From Pseudorhodobacter turbinis (GTDB lineage: Bacteria; Pseudomonadota; Alphaproteobacteria; Rhodobacterales; Rhodobacteraceae): DNA of 64,000 nucleotides. The stretch lies in NCBI RefSeq assembly GCF_005234135.1, contig NZ_CP039964.1, forward strand, positions 124,001 to 188,000, given 5' to 3'. Below the pieces are notes generated by a model, which saw nothing but the letters and a program-made list of their open reading frames with translations, was not told where the DNA came from and made no database searches. Below, one piece after another: positions 8,345 through 18,286 of this stretch. Both the position numbers and the translations under genes were made by a program. Each line of letters opens with the position of its first letter. Within the stretch, counting starts at the first letter, position 1.

Positions 8345-9560
8345 GTGCGCCAGAGTGCCGCGCGTGCGGGACCGAGGCGATGGCGAAGAGAATGTCCGGT
8401 TCGCGTCAACAATCCTGCCGCCCTATTTGCGCAAAACCAAATCCATCGAGGACCTACTGCCCTGGCTTTACCTCAAGGGTATTTCCACGGGCGACTTCCA
8501 AGAAGCGCTCGCCGCTCTGCTTGGCCCAAACGCGGCGGGGCTGTCTTCGACGACGATCTCAAGGCTCAAATCTGATTGGTGGGATGAGTATGACCGTTGG
8601 CAACGGCGCGATCTGAGCGCACGTCGTTTCGTCTACATCTGGGCGCCCTCTCGGCAGCATGCTTTGCATGCGCCTGCCGGGTAACAGACGGCGTCTACTT
8701 TCGCCCCCGAATGGCTGAGGAAAAACAATGTGTTCTGGTGCTGATCGGGGCGCCTCTCGTGGTTTGCAGGCAAACCACTGCCGGTGACAGACGAGTGAGG
8801 CCGCAAGGAGATCATCGGCTTGGCCGACGGCTATCGTGAAAGCACCCAAAGCTGGCGCGAATTGCTCCTTGATTTGCAACGACGCGGGCTCACCGACGCG
8901 CCTGACCTTGCCATTGGCCCCTCTCATCGTTTTGCTTCACAAAGCGACTGCCGGGCAATGGATGGTGTCTTGGGCTTCTGGAATGCCCTGCGCGAGGTCT
9001 TTGGTTCCACGAAAGAGCAGCGATGTTGGTTCCACAAAACGGGGCAATGCACTGAATGCGATGCCCACGTCGGTTCAGGCCAAAGCAAAGGGCCATCTGC
9101 ACGATATCCACTGGCCGACAGGGCGTTGCGCAGCAATGGCCCGAGAGGCTGGCAGGCTGAAAGCCGTGTCGACGCTGAGGCTGCATTCGACTACTTCGTC
9201 GCGACATATGGTGTGAAATACGACAAGGCCGTCGCCAAATTGACCAAAGACCGCGACGTGCTACTGGCGTTCTATGATTTTCCTGCTGAGCATTGGAAAC
9301 ACATCAGAACTACCAACCCAATCGAAAGCACCTTCGCCACGGTTCGGCATCGCACCGGCAAAACCAAAGGATGCCTCAGCCGCAAAACGGGCCTTGCCAT
9401 GGCGTTCAAGCTGATGCTGTCAGCCCAGACCAAATGGCGCAAACTCGACGGCGCAAACCGTATGCCTGAGATCATCCAGGGGATTGAATTCAAGGACGGT
9501 ATCAAGCAACTTAAAAAGGCCGCCTAATCACGCTGTCACCAACTTTCGGGCATAGCTCAC
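8345..9560 (+). mobile_element. IS256-family insertion sequence, degenerate and 5' truncated
   Basis: Pieces of one transposase are spread over different frames. An N-terminal part (8403-8600) has TILPPYLRKTKSIEDLLPWLYLKG-type sequence and the helix STTISRLK. A middle part (8690-9060) corresponds to the DDE region with GADRGA, then ALREVFG and QRCWFHKTG. A long C-terminal part ends at 9527 with TTNPIESTFATVRHRT, which holds the catalytic glutamate, and GLAMAFKLMLSAQ. Stops and frameshifts separate them, so no working transposase is made. After the stop, CACCAACTTTCGGGCATAGC (about 9537-9556) resembles the terminal repeat of this family; no matching left repeat was seen. Confidence 0.75.
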
Positions 9561-9773
9561 CGCGTGGTGCCATCGTCTTCAGAAAACAGTGACTCTCAAG
9601 ATAGTTCAAGGGCGATCCTGGGCCTAAGATTCTCTTGAGTTGAGTTAAGTAAAATACAACCAATACACATTATTGATTTTTGTAACCCTATTCTTTCAAT
9701 ACGGAATAGAATGGGTGGAACTATATGAAATCTTTGGGTGCTGACTGGTGTGCCCGGATTTACAGGGGCGCAA

Positions 9774-12700
9774 ATGAATACCATACTCGAACCGACGACA
9801 TCCGACACCTTCGCCTTAATGGAGCCAAAACGATCCCCCAAAGCCTGCCTTCTGGCGACAACGGCTTTGGTCGCGGGGATAAGCCTTGCCAGCCATACTG
9901 CACACGCGCAGCAAGCATGGGACCCCGACGCGGCAGCCGGGGTTCAAGGTGGCGCGGGCACATGGGAAGGCACAACCAATTGGACAACCGATGGTGGTGC
10001 AAGCAACACCCCATATAATGACATCACCCCCGTCCCTGATGCGATTTTTGGCGGCAACGGCAGTGCGGTGGCAATTGTGACCTCGCAAAACATTAAGAAT
10101 CTCAGTTTCGGTTCTGATGGGTACATTGTCTCGGGGGGGACGCTGGTCATTGACGGCACGTCATCAGAGATCAGCGTCACGGCGGGCAACACGGCGACGA
10201 TTGCGTCCACAATTGACGAAGTTGGAGGCTCAGCTGCCTCTTTGACCAAGTCCGGCAGTGGCACTTTGGTTTTATCCGGCTTTGGAAACGGTTATCAAGG
10301 CAACACCAATGTGACAGAGGGAACTTTGCGCCTCAGTGGGGGACACGCCATCGCGAACACGGGCGGAACCGTGACAGTGGATAGCGGCGCAACGCTGGAT
10401 GTGGCGACCTCTGAACAAATCGATGGCTTTACGGGGGGCGGGTCAACCACAATTTCCGCCGGTCAAACGCTTTCTACTGGTTATAACGGCGGCGGTGGCA
10501 CCTATTCCGGGGTGATTTCTGGCGATGGTAATTTGGACAGTTTTGGTAACACCACCCTTTCGGGAGCGAACACCTACGCGGGCACAACATGGGCAGCGGG
10601 GCACAACAAAACGCTGCATGTGACAGGAAGTTTGGCGTCTACCAGCATCAATGTCCAAGACAGCTTGGGGAGTGCCGGAATCGCCACGCTTCGGACGAAT
10701 GGCGATGCATTGGCGGATACGGCTGCCGTAACGGTCGCGGCGCGCGGGTCTTATCGTCTTGACGGCGACGACACGATTGGATCGGTGTCGGGTGCCGGCG
10801 GGATCATTCTGTCATCGGGTGCGACGCTAACTTTGGCGGATGGTTCAACAGAAACCTTTGACGGCATTATCTCAGGCGCGGGCGGGCTGACCATTGACAA
10901 GAGCGGCGGCACATTCGGGCTGACGGGCGCCAATACCTACACCGGCACAACAACGCTGATGGCCGGCAGCTTGACGCTTTCGGGTGGGAGTGCGATTGCC
11001 AATTCGGGCGCGTTGGTTGTGAATGGCGGAACGTTGACGATTGCGAACAATGAAACCATCGGCTCGCTATCGTCGACGGATGCGGCCTCCACCGTTGTCC
11101 TGAATGCAGGCCTGACGGTTGGCGATGCGACGGATCAGACGATTGCGGGCACGATTTCCGGCAGCGGCGCCTTTTCCAAATCCGGCAGTGGCACATTGAC
11201 GTTGACCGGAACGAATACCTACACCGGCAATACGACGATCTCTGCGGGCACCGTCTCGATCGATAACGGCAATGCATTGGGTGCGGCGTCGGGTGCGGTT
11301 ATCCTCAACGGTGGCACGCTATTGGCGTCCGAAACGATGAGCCTTGATAAAACACATATCAATCTGATCGCAGACAGCACAATCGCGGTGGACGCAAACA
11401 AAACCCTTACAGCAGCAGCCTTTTTTGCCACTGAGCCCGGCACGATCCTAACCATTGGGGAGACCGGAAAAACCGGTACTTACGTCCTTGGCGCGACAAG
11501 TGGTGCCATAAGCGGGACATCCAAGATTGAGGTTGCCGCAGGCACGTTGCGATTTGGCAGCTCCATAATTGCCTCGGATTTGGCCCCGGTCCTGGCTGGA
11601 ATAAGTGTGGCCAGCGGTGCTTTCATAGACATGGGCGGATTTGACACCAGATTTGAGGACCTTACCGGCAGTGGCACCATTTCCAACAGTGGCGCCGACG
11701 CGATATTGCGGACACAAGGGACCAACAACTTTGCCGGCGATATTTCGGGCGCTGGCGGGCTTATCAATGTGAATGTGACCGGTGGCGCAACGGGCCTGAC
11801 GGGCGCAAACACCTACACGGGCACAACCGTTTTGAGCGGGGGCGACCTGACGCTCTCTGGCGCGGGGTCACTCGTTTCGACCGATGTGACGATCAACGGC
11901 GGCCGCACGCTGACGACCCAGGGTGGATTGGCCGCGGGCACGGTTCTGGCCAATGATGGCGCGCTGGTTCTGACCGGGGACGAAGAAATCGCCAGCCTTG
12001 CAGGAAGCGGCACGGTCAATTTGGGCGCGCAGGCCCTTACAACCGGCGGGTTGAACACCGATACCACCCTCTATGGCATCGTGAGCGGGACAGGCAGCCT
12101 GATCAAGGTTGGCACCGGCACGCAAACGCTTTCCGGGGCCAATACCGCCGGCAATTTGACTGTGCAGGGCGGCACGCTGCTTTTGTCGGGCGACAATGCG
12201 GGCGTGGCCTCTGTAACTGTCGGGGGCGGCACGGGGGATGCGCGCCTGCGGGTTGAAGGTGGCGCAAGTTTTGTGGGCGGTCAAAAGATCACGACCCTCG
12301 GCTCGGACATCTCTTATGCCGATGGTCAGAATATGGCCACGCTGATCGAGCTGAACAGCAACGACACACGGCTGGAGGTTCTGGGCACCGATACCGCAGA
12401 ACAGGCCGGTGTTATTTCGCAATTCGATGCGACGGCCCGTCCGCTTGAGAAAATCGGGACCGGGACGCTGACGCTTTCGGCGGCAAATACCTATGCGGGC
12501 GCAACAACCGTAACAGCAGGAACCCTGAACCTGACAGGCTCAATCGCTTCAAACGAGGTTACGGTGAACGCGGGCGGTACACTGGTGACTGATGGTGCTG
12601 GCCTGGCGGCCAACACTGTGATCGCCAACTCCGGTGCGCTGGTCCTGAACGCAGGTGGAGATGAGAGCATCGCATCCATCAATGGCACGGGTACGATTGC

Positions 12701-14378
12701 ACTGGATAACAATTCAGTGCTGACACTGAATAGCGGGACGTCCACCGTCAGCGGCGTGATTTCCGGGAACGGGGGGCTGGTAATTTCCGGCACTTCGATG
12801 ACCACATTCACTGAGGCCAATACCTATACAGGGGACACCACCCTGTCAGGCGGCCATCTTATCCTAAGTGGAAATGGCGCGATTGCATCGACGCTTCTTA
12901 CCCTCGGCTCAGGCAGCACCTTCACGGCGCAAGGTGGCTTGAGCGCGGCGACAAGGGTCGCAAACAGCGGCACGCTTGTGGTGGCCGGGGCCGAGACTAT
13001 TGGCGCCTTGTCTGGCGCAAATGGCAAGGTTGACATGAACAACAGCTCAGCGGCTGACAGTCTTACCGTGAACGGTGACTTTGCGGGTGGCGCGATCCAG
13101 ATGAACACTAACCTGAGGGCTGCAGATGCTGGTAACCCGACGGGCGGCACTGCCGATCTCATCACGGTTACAGGGTCCACAACAGGACCCTTGGCCTTTA
13201 CTTTCACCGATATTGGACCGGGTTCAGGCGCACCTTATATTGGCGCGCCGATAACAGTATTCGACGGCACCGACTTGACCTATGATTTCACGTCGACAGG
13301 CCTGCCAACAGGTGGTGCGGTACTCTATTCACTCGCCACAGAGGACACTGATATTCGGATTGTTGCGACGGTTAGCGGCGGCGTCAACTATTTGATTTCA
13401 AGCACTTCTGCAATAACGGCCGCTGCCATTCCTGCGGCGCAGATGCGCTTTGGCAGGGACATGTTCAACCCAAATTCTGCCGCTGCCTGTCGTCAAAGCG
13501 GATCAATCCGTGGCATGAGTGGCAGTGCTTCGGACGCCGGCCAAGGAACACATATTGATACCTCCTTTGATGGTGTCGAAGGACGCTGGATATATGCCTG
13601 CCAGAACACCGACTTTCTGAATGGGTCCGACATCGCGCTGAGCATTTTTGGTGGCAGGATCAACGGTGTTTCCCAATCCGACGTATCCGGCCTGTTGGCT
13701 GGCGGCAGCGCAGCGGTGCTTAGCCGAACCAACATTGATTACGACCAATCCTTTGGCGGCCTCGCATTGAATCTGAGCAACGGAGCAGTTGTTGCCGGGC
13801 TACAAGTACGCTTGGACAATACTGATCTAACGTTTAACGAGACGGCAATTCTTCCGGGGGCGGGGCTGGGACTGACAAATACAAAAATGGACCTGTCTTC
13901 GACAAATGTAGAAGGACGCATCGGCTATACCCTGGAAATGCCTGCCGGTCGCGGCAGCTTTACGCCCAATCTCGGCCTGATGCTGACGCGCACGGACAAA
14001 GCCAATTTGACCTTTACAGGCGGGGAAAGCCTGGAGTTCGATGCGCATACTACACTCATAGGTTCTGTCGGAGGGCGGTATGAAAATACACTCAAGCGTT
14101 CAGGGAACAAATCTAAGACAGCAATAGCATCTAATTTCAACTACTTCGCTGATTTCTCGGGCGGAAGGGACGCCACATTTACGGATTCTGGTGGTGCAAC
14201 GCAGCGCCTGACAGCCGCCGAGTTTGGCAACTTTGGTGAGGTTTCGGTGGAGATAAGCAATCGGAGTGCGCTGGCAGGCGGCACCGACCTAAGTGCGAGC
14301 CTAGGTGCTTACATGCAGTTTAAGGACAACAATCAGCGCAAAAGCGGCATAGTCGCGAGGATCGGGATTTTCTTTTAG
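9774..14378 (+). CDS. large autotransporter with repeat-type beta-helix passenger
   Basis: The start chosen is the ATG at 9774 with AGGGGCG upstream; an in-frame GTG lies at 9738 and another ATG at 9819. The N-terminus carries a signal peptide ending ASHTAHAQQ. The passenger (about residues 40-1220) is rich in Gly/Thr/Ser and contains at least six units of the type GANTYTGTTTLSAGTLTLSG, the autotransporter-associated beta-strand repeat that folds as a right-handed beta-helix. From about residue 1250 (RFGRDMFNP onward) the sequence becomes an outer-membrane beta-barrel and ends in a terminal phenylalanine (ARIGIFF), the barrel-assembly signal. At about 1534 residues it is full length. The passenger would be displayed or released at the cell surface, perhaps for adhesion. 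It lies between insertion-sequence remnants. Confidence 0.85.
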   Translation: MNTILEPTTSDTFALMEPKRSPKACLLATTALVAGISLASHTAHAQQAWDPDAAAGVQGGAGTWEGTTNWTTDGGASNTPYNDITPVPDAIFGGNGSAVAIVTSQNIKNLSFGSDGYIVSGGTLVIDGTSSEISVTAGNTATIASTIDEVGGSAASLTKSGSGTLVLSGFGNGYQGNTNVTEGTLRLSGGHAIANTGGTVTVDSGATLDVATSEQIDGFTGGGSTTISAGQTLSTGYNGGGGTYSGVISGDGNLDSFGNTTLSGANTYAGTTWAAGHNKTLHVTGSLASTSINVQDSLGSAGIATLRTNGDALADTAAVTVAARGSYRLDGDDTIGSVSGAGGIILSSGATLTLADGSTETFDGIISGAGGLTIDKSGGTFGLTGANTYTGTTTLMAGSLTLSGGSAIANSGALVVNGGTLTIANNETIGSLSSTDAASTVVLNAGLTVGDATDQTIAGTISGSGAFSKSGSGTLTLTGTNTYTGNTTISAGTVSIDNGNALGAASGAVILNGGTLLASETMSLDKTHINLIADSTIAVDANKTLTAAAFFATEPGTILTIGETGKTGTYVLGATSGAISGTSKIEVAAGTLRFGSSIIASDLAPVLAGISVASGAFIDMGGFDTRFEDLTGSGTISNSGADAILRTQGTNNFAGDISGAGGLINVNVTGGATGLTGANTYTGTTVLSGGDLTLSGAGSLVSTDVTINGGRTLTTQGGLAAGTVLANDGALVLTGDEEIASLAGSGTVNLGAQALTTGGLNTDTTLYGIVSGTGSLIKVGTGTQTLSGANTAGNLTVQGGTLLLSGDNAGVASVTVGGGTGDARLRVEGGASFVGGQKITTLGSDISYADGQNMATLIELNSNDTRLEVLGTDTAEQAGVISQFDATARPLEKIGTGTLTLSAANTYAGATTVTAGTLNLTGSIASNEVTVNAGGTLVTDGAGLAANTVIANSGALVLNAGGDESIASINGTGTIALDNNSVLTLNSGTSTVSGVISGNGGLVISGTSMTTFTEANTYTGDTTLSGGHLILSGNGAIASTLLTLGSGSTFTAQGGLSAATRVANSGTLVVAGAETIGALSGANGKVDMNNSSAADSLTVNGDFAGGAIQMNTNLRAADAGNPTGGTADLITVTGSTTGPLAFTFTDIGPGSGAPYIGAPITVFDGTDLTYDFTSTGLPTGGAVLYSLATEDTDIRIVATVSGGVNYLISSTSAITAAAIPAAQMRFGRDMFNPNSAAACRQSGSIRGMSGSASDAGQGTHIDTSFDGVEGRWIYACQNTDFLNGSDIALSIFGGRINGVSQSDVSGLLAGGSAAVLSRTNIDYDQSFGGLALNLSNGAVVAGLQVRLDNTDLTFNETAILPGAGLGLTNTKMDLSSTNVEGRIGYTLEMPAGRGSFTPNLGLMLTRTDKANLTFTGGESLEFDAHTTLIGSVGGRYENTLKRSGNKSKTAIASNFNYFADFSGGRDATFTDSGGATQRLTAAEFGNFGEVSVEISNRSALAGGTDLSASLGAYMQFKDNNQRKSGIVARIGIFF

Positions 14379-14403
14379 GTAGCCCGCTGGTCCGCACAAG
14401 GTC

Positions 14404-14556
14404 TGGCCGATGGATTTCGGCCAAAACCAGCCGACCACCGGTAAGAAACTGCAGGTTTTGACGTTTGTGGATACCAGCTTTGATGTGGTGAGCGGAGATG
14501 CCAACGCCGCTGATGCTTTGAAGGCGCCTATTTTAACCGCTGCCCAGTACAACTGA
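14404..14556 (+). pseudogene. scrap of an IS3-family transposase (OrfB)
   Basis: A 50-codon stretch reads WPMDFGQNQPTTGKKLQVLT then FVDTSFDVVSG and ends at a TGA. It resembles the WxMDF...GRKLRVLTxVDxFSR segment around the first catalytic aspartate of IS3-family integrases. No other part of the transposase is present. The similarity is judged by eye only. Confidence 0.4.
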
Positions 14557-14719
14557 GAACGGCAGTACAAAAGTTTGCCACGGAAGTGGTGGGATAGTCC
14601 TGCTGCGGGCAAAGTAGAACTTTGCCACTTTGGTCCTTTCTAGTGACAGGGAGGGCGGGGGTATTTTTGGCGTGGAACTTTATAGGAAGGTACGCCTTTG
14701 CGGGTCGCGAGGGTACCTT

Positions 14720-16875
14720 CGCTGGAAATGACAGCGAAGGGCTGCGCTACGCCCCGATCCTGACACCACAGCCCTATTGGCTGGCTTGGAAGGAAGAGAG
14801 CGAGATCACCGGTCCGCTGAACCGTGATGTCACGCAGATGATGACGCCTGCGCGGTTCCTTGAGATCACCCACGACTTCACCCTGTTTGACGCAGGCATC
14901 AAGAAGATCACGCGGCCCAACCAATATTTCGCGGTGAAGGCGGCGCAAGGCCGTGTGCGGGAAAAGCAAGGCGGTATCATCTGGCAGACGCAAGGGTCCG
15001 GAAAAGCCTGATCATGGTGATGCTGGTGCGCTGGATCCGGGAGGCGTATCCGGATGGCCGCATCCTGATCGTCACCGACCGCAAAGAGCTGGACAGCCAG
15101 ATTGAAGACGTGTTCGGCAACACCGGCGACAAAGTGTGCCGCGCCCGTAGCGGCAACGACCTGATGGCCGCGCTGGCCGATCCGACTGATCGCGTTATCT
15201 GCTCCCTCGTCCACAAATTGGGCAAGCGCGAAGAGGGCGAAATGGAAGGGCTGATCTCTGACATCCAGAACGCCAATATCGGCGCACCTGTCGGCGAATC
15301 CTTTGTCTTCATCGATGAAGCGCACCGCACCCAGTCTGGTAAGCTCGCGAATGCAATGCGCAAAGTGCTGCCAGAGGCGATGTTCGTCGGTTTCACTGGC
15401 ACACCGCTGTTGAAGTGAGACAAGGGCACGTCGCTGGAGCCATTTGGCCCTATATCGGTAAGCCCTATCGATTCGACGAGGCTGTTGAAGATGGCGTGGT
15501 ATTGGACCTGCGCTATGAGGCACGAGACATTGACCAGAGGATCAGCGCACCAGGCAAAATCGATGCATGGTTCGAGGTGAAGACCAAAGGGTTGACCCCG
15601 AACGCCAAGGCGATCTTGACGCAACGCTGGGGCACTTTGCAACGGGTGCTGCCAAGCCGTGACCGGCTGGAGCAAATCGCCAACGACATCATTATGGATA
15701 TGGAGATGAAGCCGCGCCTGCAATCAGGCATGGGCAACGCTATGTTGGTGGCAGGTTCAATCCCCGAGGCTTGCAAGTTTTTCGAGACTTTCAGGAAATC
15801 CGGTTCGGTCTTGGCAGAGAAATGCGCGATCGTGGCATCTTACAAACGCGCGGCCCCTGAAATCACCGGCGAAGAGTCCGGCATGGGCGAAACAGAGAAG
15901 CAATATGTCCATCGGGTCTACACCGACCTTCGCGGCGAGACTTCCGAAGAAGACTACGAGGAGGAGGCACTGCGCCTTTTCAAGAAAGAACCGGGTCGGA
16001 TGAAGTTGTTGATTGTCGTCAGCCGCCTCCTGACAGGCTTCGACGCACCCACGGCCACCTACATCTACATCGACAAACAAATGCGCGACCATGGCCTGTT
16101 TCAGGCGATCTGCCGCGTCAACCGCCTTGACGGGGACGACAAGGATTTCGGCTATATCGTCGACTATAAAGACCTGTTTCGGAATATCGAAAGTGCCGTT
16201 GAAGATTACACCTCCGAGGCATTCGATGCCTTCGACAAAGAGGACGTTGAAGGCTTGATCACTGATCGTGCCGATCAGGATCTACGTGTTGCCCGCGACG
16301 CTTGGTTGGGCCTTGTGGATGGCGTAGAACAACCAAAGTCGGATGCAGAGATTTTCACATATTTTTCCAGTCCACAGGGCATCGACAACGATCCGGATGC
16401 AGAAGAGAAATCGCGGCGCCGTCAGGCACTCTACAGGATTTCCGGACGCTATGCCCGAGCATACGCCAACGTAGCCGCAGAACCCGAAGGAACCGGTTTT
16501 AAAGATCTTGAGTTGGGTGAATGTCGGCGCGAGGTGGAGCGTGCTATCGGGATCAGGGATGCGGTAAGACTGCACAGCGGCGACGCTGTGGACATGAAGC
16601 TTTTCGAACCTGCTATGCGGCATCTGATCGACAATTACATCCGGGCTGAGGACTCAGAAATCATATCCCACCTCGACGACATTAGTCTGATTGACCTGGT
16701 TGAAAGTAAAGGGGCCGCTGCAGAAGACGATCTACCTTCGGCATCAAAACGCAAACGCGAGAATGTCGCTGATGCGATTGAAAACAACGTCAGAAAACTA
16801 ATCATCGAAGAAAGTCCGGTTAATCCCCGGTTTCGCCTTCACCGTGCAAAATTGGTAGGCGAATGGCGGCGTTAA
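14720..16875 (+). pseudogene. type I restriction subunit R (hsdR), truncated and frameshifted
   Basis: The coding similarity begins around 14720 inside the protein, so the N-terminal nuclease domain is gone. The Walker A motif QGGIIWQTQGSGK is followed by a shift at the A run near 15007; adding one A restores GSGKSLIMVMLVRW. The motor motif FVFIDEAHRTQSG and the FTGTP motif follow. A TGA interrupts at 15416-15418 and a further shift occurs near 15450, after which translation is continuous to 16875 with VSRLLTGFDAP and ICRVNRLDGD. The C-terminus stops after IENNVRKLIIEE plus about 20 unrelated residues, shorter than the EcoR124-type family. No hsdM or hsdS is nearby. It sits about 110 bases inside an isolated transposon end, so it may be cargo of an older element. 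Confidence 0.8.
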
Positions 16876-16986
16876 CGTCAACTGCGCGCTGCGGTCCCGC
16901 TGCGGTGGGCCTGATGGCAATCCGTTAAATCAGTATATTTTGTAAGGGGTTGATATTATTGTAGAAAATATTATTTTTGTTCGCGG

Positions 16987-17053
16987 TGGCCAATAACCAT
17001 GTGGTTTAATGGACAAAAACCCCCTTTAATGGATATTTATTCGTGGGTCGGCA
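16987..17053 (+). mobile_element. isolated right end of an older Tn7-like element
   Basis: These 67 bases match the right end of the intact transposon (37051-37118). The first 47 positions differ at only four places, including the block TTTAATGGACAAAAACCCCC, and then comes an AT-rich TATTTATTCGTGGGTCGGCA that parallels TTATTTCATGTGTCCGACA. The tip is degenerate: one base is lost and one changed compared with the working terminus. It is in the same orientation as the right end at 37118 but lies outside the element, directly against its left target duplication. No partner left end was found in the window. Confidence 0.75.
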
Positions 17054-17056
17054 ACT
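17052..17056. repeat. target-site duplication CAACT, left copy
   Basis: The five bases CAACT precede the TGTCGG terminus at 17057. The same five bases follow the other terminus at 37118. Five-base duplications are the rule for Tn7-like and Tn5053-like transposition. Confidence 0.85.
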
Positions 17057-17190
17057 TGTCGGACCCACGAAATAATGGCCACTCCTGATAAAAGATATGA
17101 TGCAAGTAACTGTAATATAATACTAAATTTTACATGATTGCTCGTCGTGGCGGCTAACTTGTCCACTAAACACATGGTTGTTGTCCATCG
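17057..17190 (+). repeat. transposon left end with TnsB-site-like repeats
   Basis: After the terminal inverted repeat (17057-17080) comes about 75 bases of AT-rich sequence, then TTGTCCACTAAACACATGG (from 17159) followed by TTGTCCAT. The same unit, TTGTCCATTAAACCACGTGG, occurs inside the right end (37049-37080, inverted), where it lies much closer to the tip. Repeated units of about 20 bases with different spacing at the two ends are how Tn7-like ends are told apart by TnsB. Confidence 0.65.
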
Positions 17191-17275
17191 TAAGTCCAAA
17201 AAAATACCGCCCGAAGGCGGCATTCTGAATTTTTGGCAGCTGGTAGAGGGGGAATGAAACTCGTGCAATGAGCAG

Positions 17276-18286
17276 TCATGTCTGTCTGGTCGGTATTTGT
17301 TTCTGAGGCTTTATGCCATTGCGGTTCACTTTAACGCCAAGAATTTTTAGGTTGGTTGTGATTGGCTCTGTTTCAATTATGTGTTGGCGAAGCACATCCC
17401 TGGTTGGCCCACGATCATTATGATCGGTCTCTGGTGCCAACCAATGATAGAGTTCGCCGAATGCATGTCCGGGATGTCGATCGCGCGCTGTCATTTCTCT
17501 GGGAGTTGCAGCTTGAAGTATCTGAAACGCCGCCCGCAAGCCTTCTTCGCCACGACTTGTCCATTCCCATCCGGCACTACCCGCATGTTGAGCTTGCGCA
17601 ATGGTCATTTCGTCCGTGTTCACACGATAGCCGAACTCCATGACTGCTCCGAGCATCTCAGTTGAACGGATCGCTTGTTCCAGTGTCTGGCCATCCAACC
17701 AATCGGGGCCACGCGCACCGGACATGCGACCGATGAGATAGGACTCAAGGGGTGAGGGCTGGACCGTTTCTGAATTATTCGAGAGTAATTCCAGATTGCT
17801 GGTAGAAAGCGGAACCCGGACTGACAAATCGGATTTCCAGTCGCCCGGTTGGCCATCTGACATTAAGTATATCTGATGGATCGGGCAGACGAAAACCGAT
17901 CGAAACCGCCATAGCAGGCGATCGCGCCGCTGTGCATCTGATCGCTCGCCATTTCCGTCATCTTCAAGCAGGCATTTCGGGCAGAATTTAGTCATCTGGC
18001 CCATCAGAAAGTCACTGCTGAACACCTCGTCGTTCAGCGAAAACCGGTATGAACTTGAGCGGAGAATTGTATTTCGCAGCAAGGGTTCTGGATCCTGATC
18101 CGCCAGATAGCAAAGCCGCTGAACGAATTCAGCATGACCACCAAAAAACGCAAAAGTCGGGATGTGCATGTCACGCAAGAATGCCTCAACACCACCCTTT
18201 GTATGAAACGCCGCAAGCCGGCCGGCCCAGGACAGGTGGCTTTCGTCTGGCGAGAACGCCAGACGAGGAAAGAGGCCGCCCTTCAT
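17276..18286 (-). CDS. tniQ: TniQ-family target-selection protein
   Basis: This 336-residue protein opens with FPRLAFSPDESHLSWAGRLA, the TniQ N-terminal pattern, and has a zinc finger with CPKC (C102, C105) and CPIH (C134, H137). TniQ/TnsD proteins recognise the target and recruit TnsC. The length fits Tn5053-like and some Tn7-like TniQ proteins and is shorter than Tn7 TnsD, so a long site-specific DNA-binding C-terminus is probably lacking. The start overlaps the tnsC stop (ATGA), as the last gene of the transposition operon. Its stop is about 220 bases from the left end, so transcription runs toward the transposon tip. Confidence 0.85.
   Translation of the reverse strand: MKGGLFPRLAFSPDESHLSWAGRLAAFHTKGGVEAFLRDMHIPTFAFFGGHAEFVQRLCYLADQDPEPLLRNTILRSSSYRFSLNDEVFSSDFLMGQMTKFCPKCLLEDDGNGERSDAQRRDRLLWRFRSVFVCPIHQIYLMSDGQPGDWKSDLSVRVPLSTSNLELLSNNSETVQPSPLESYLIGRMSGARGPDWLDGQTLEQAIRSTEMLGAVMEFGYRVNTDEMTIAQAQHAGSAGWEWTSRGEEGLRAAFQILQAATPREMTARDRHPGHAFGELYHWLAPETDHNDRGPTRDVLRQHIIETEPITTNLKILGVKVNRNGIKPQKQIPTRQT

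Noticed and set aside
9774..13100. Repetitive DNA suggesting a CRISPR array or tandem repeat locus
   Set aside because: The repetition is in the protein: degenerate beta-helix repeats with different DNA sequences and no equal spacing.
14622..15418. Two separate genes upstream of the long hsdR frame
   Set aside because: They are consecutive pieces of one HsdR protein split by a frameshift at an A run and by a stop, so they were merged into one pseudogene.
16996..17080. A single long palindrome around 17037-17076 read as one regulatory dyad
   Set aside because: The dyad (CGTGGGTC / GACCCACG) is better explained as two transposon ends facing each other, because CAACT is repeated at the far end.
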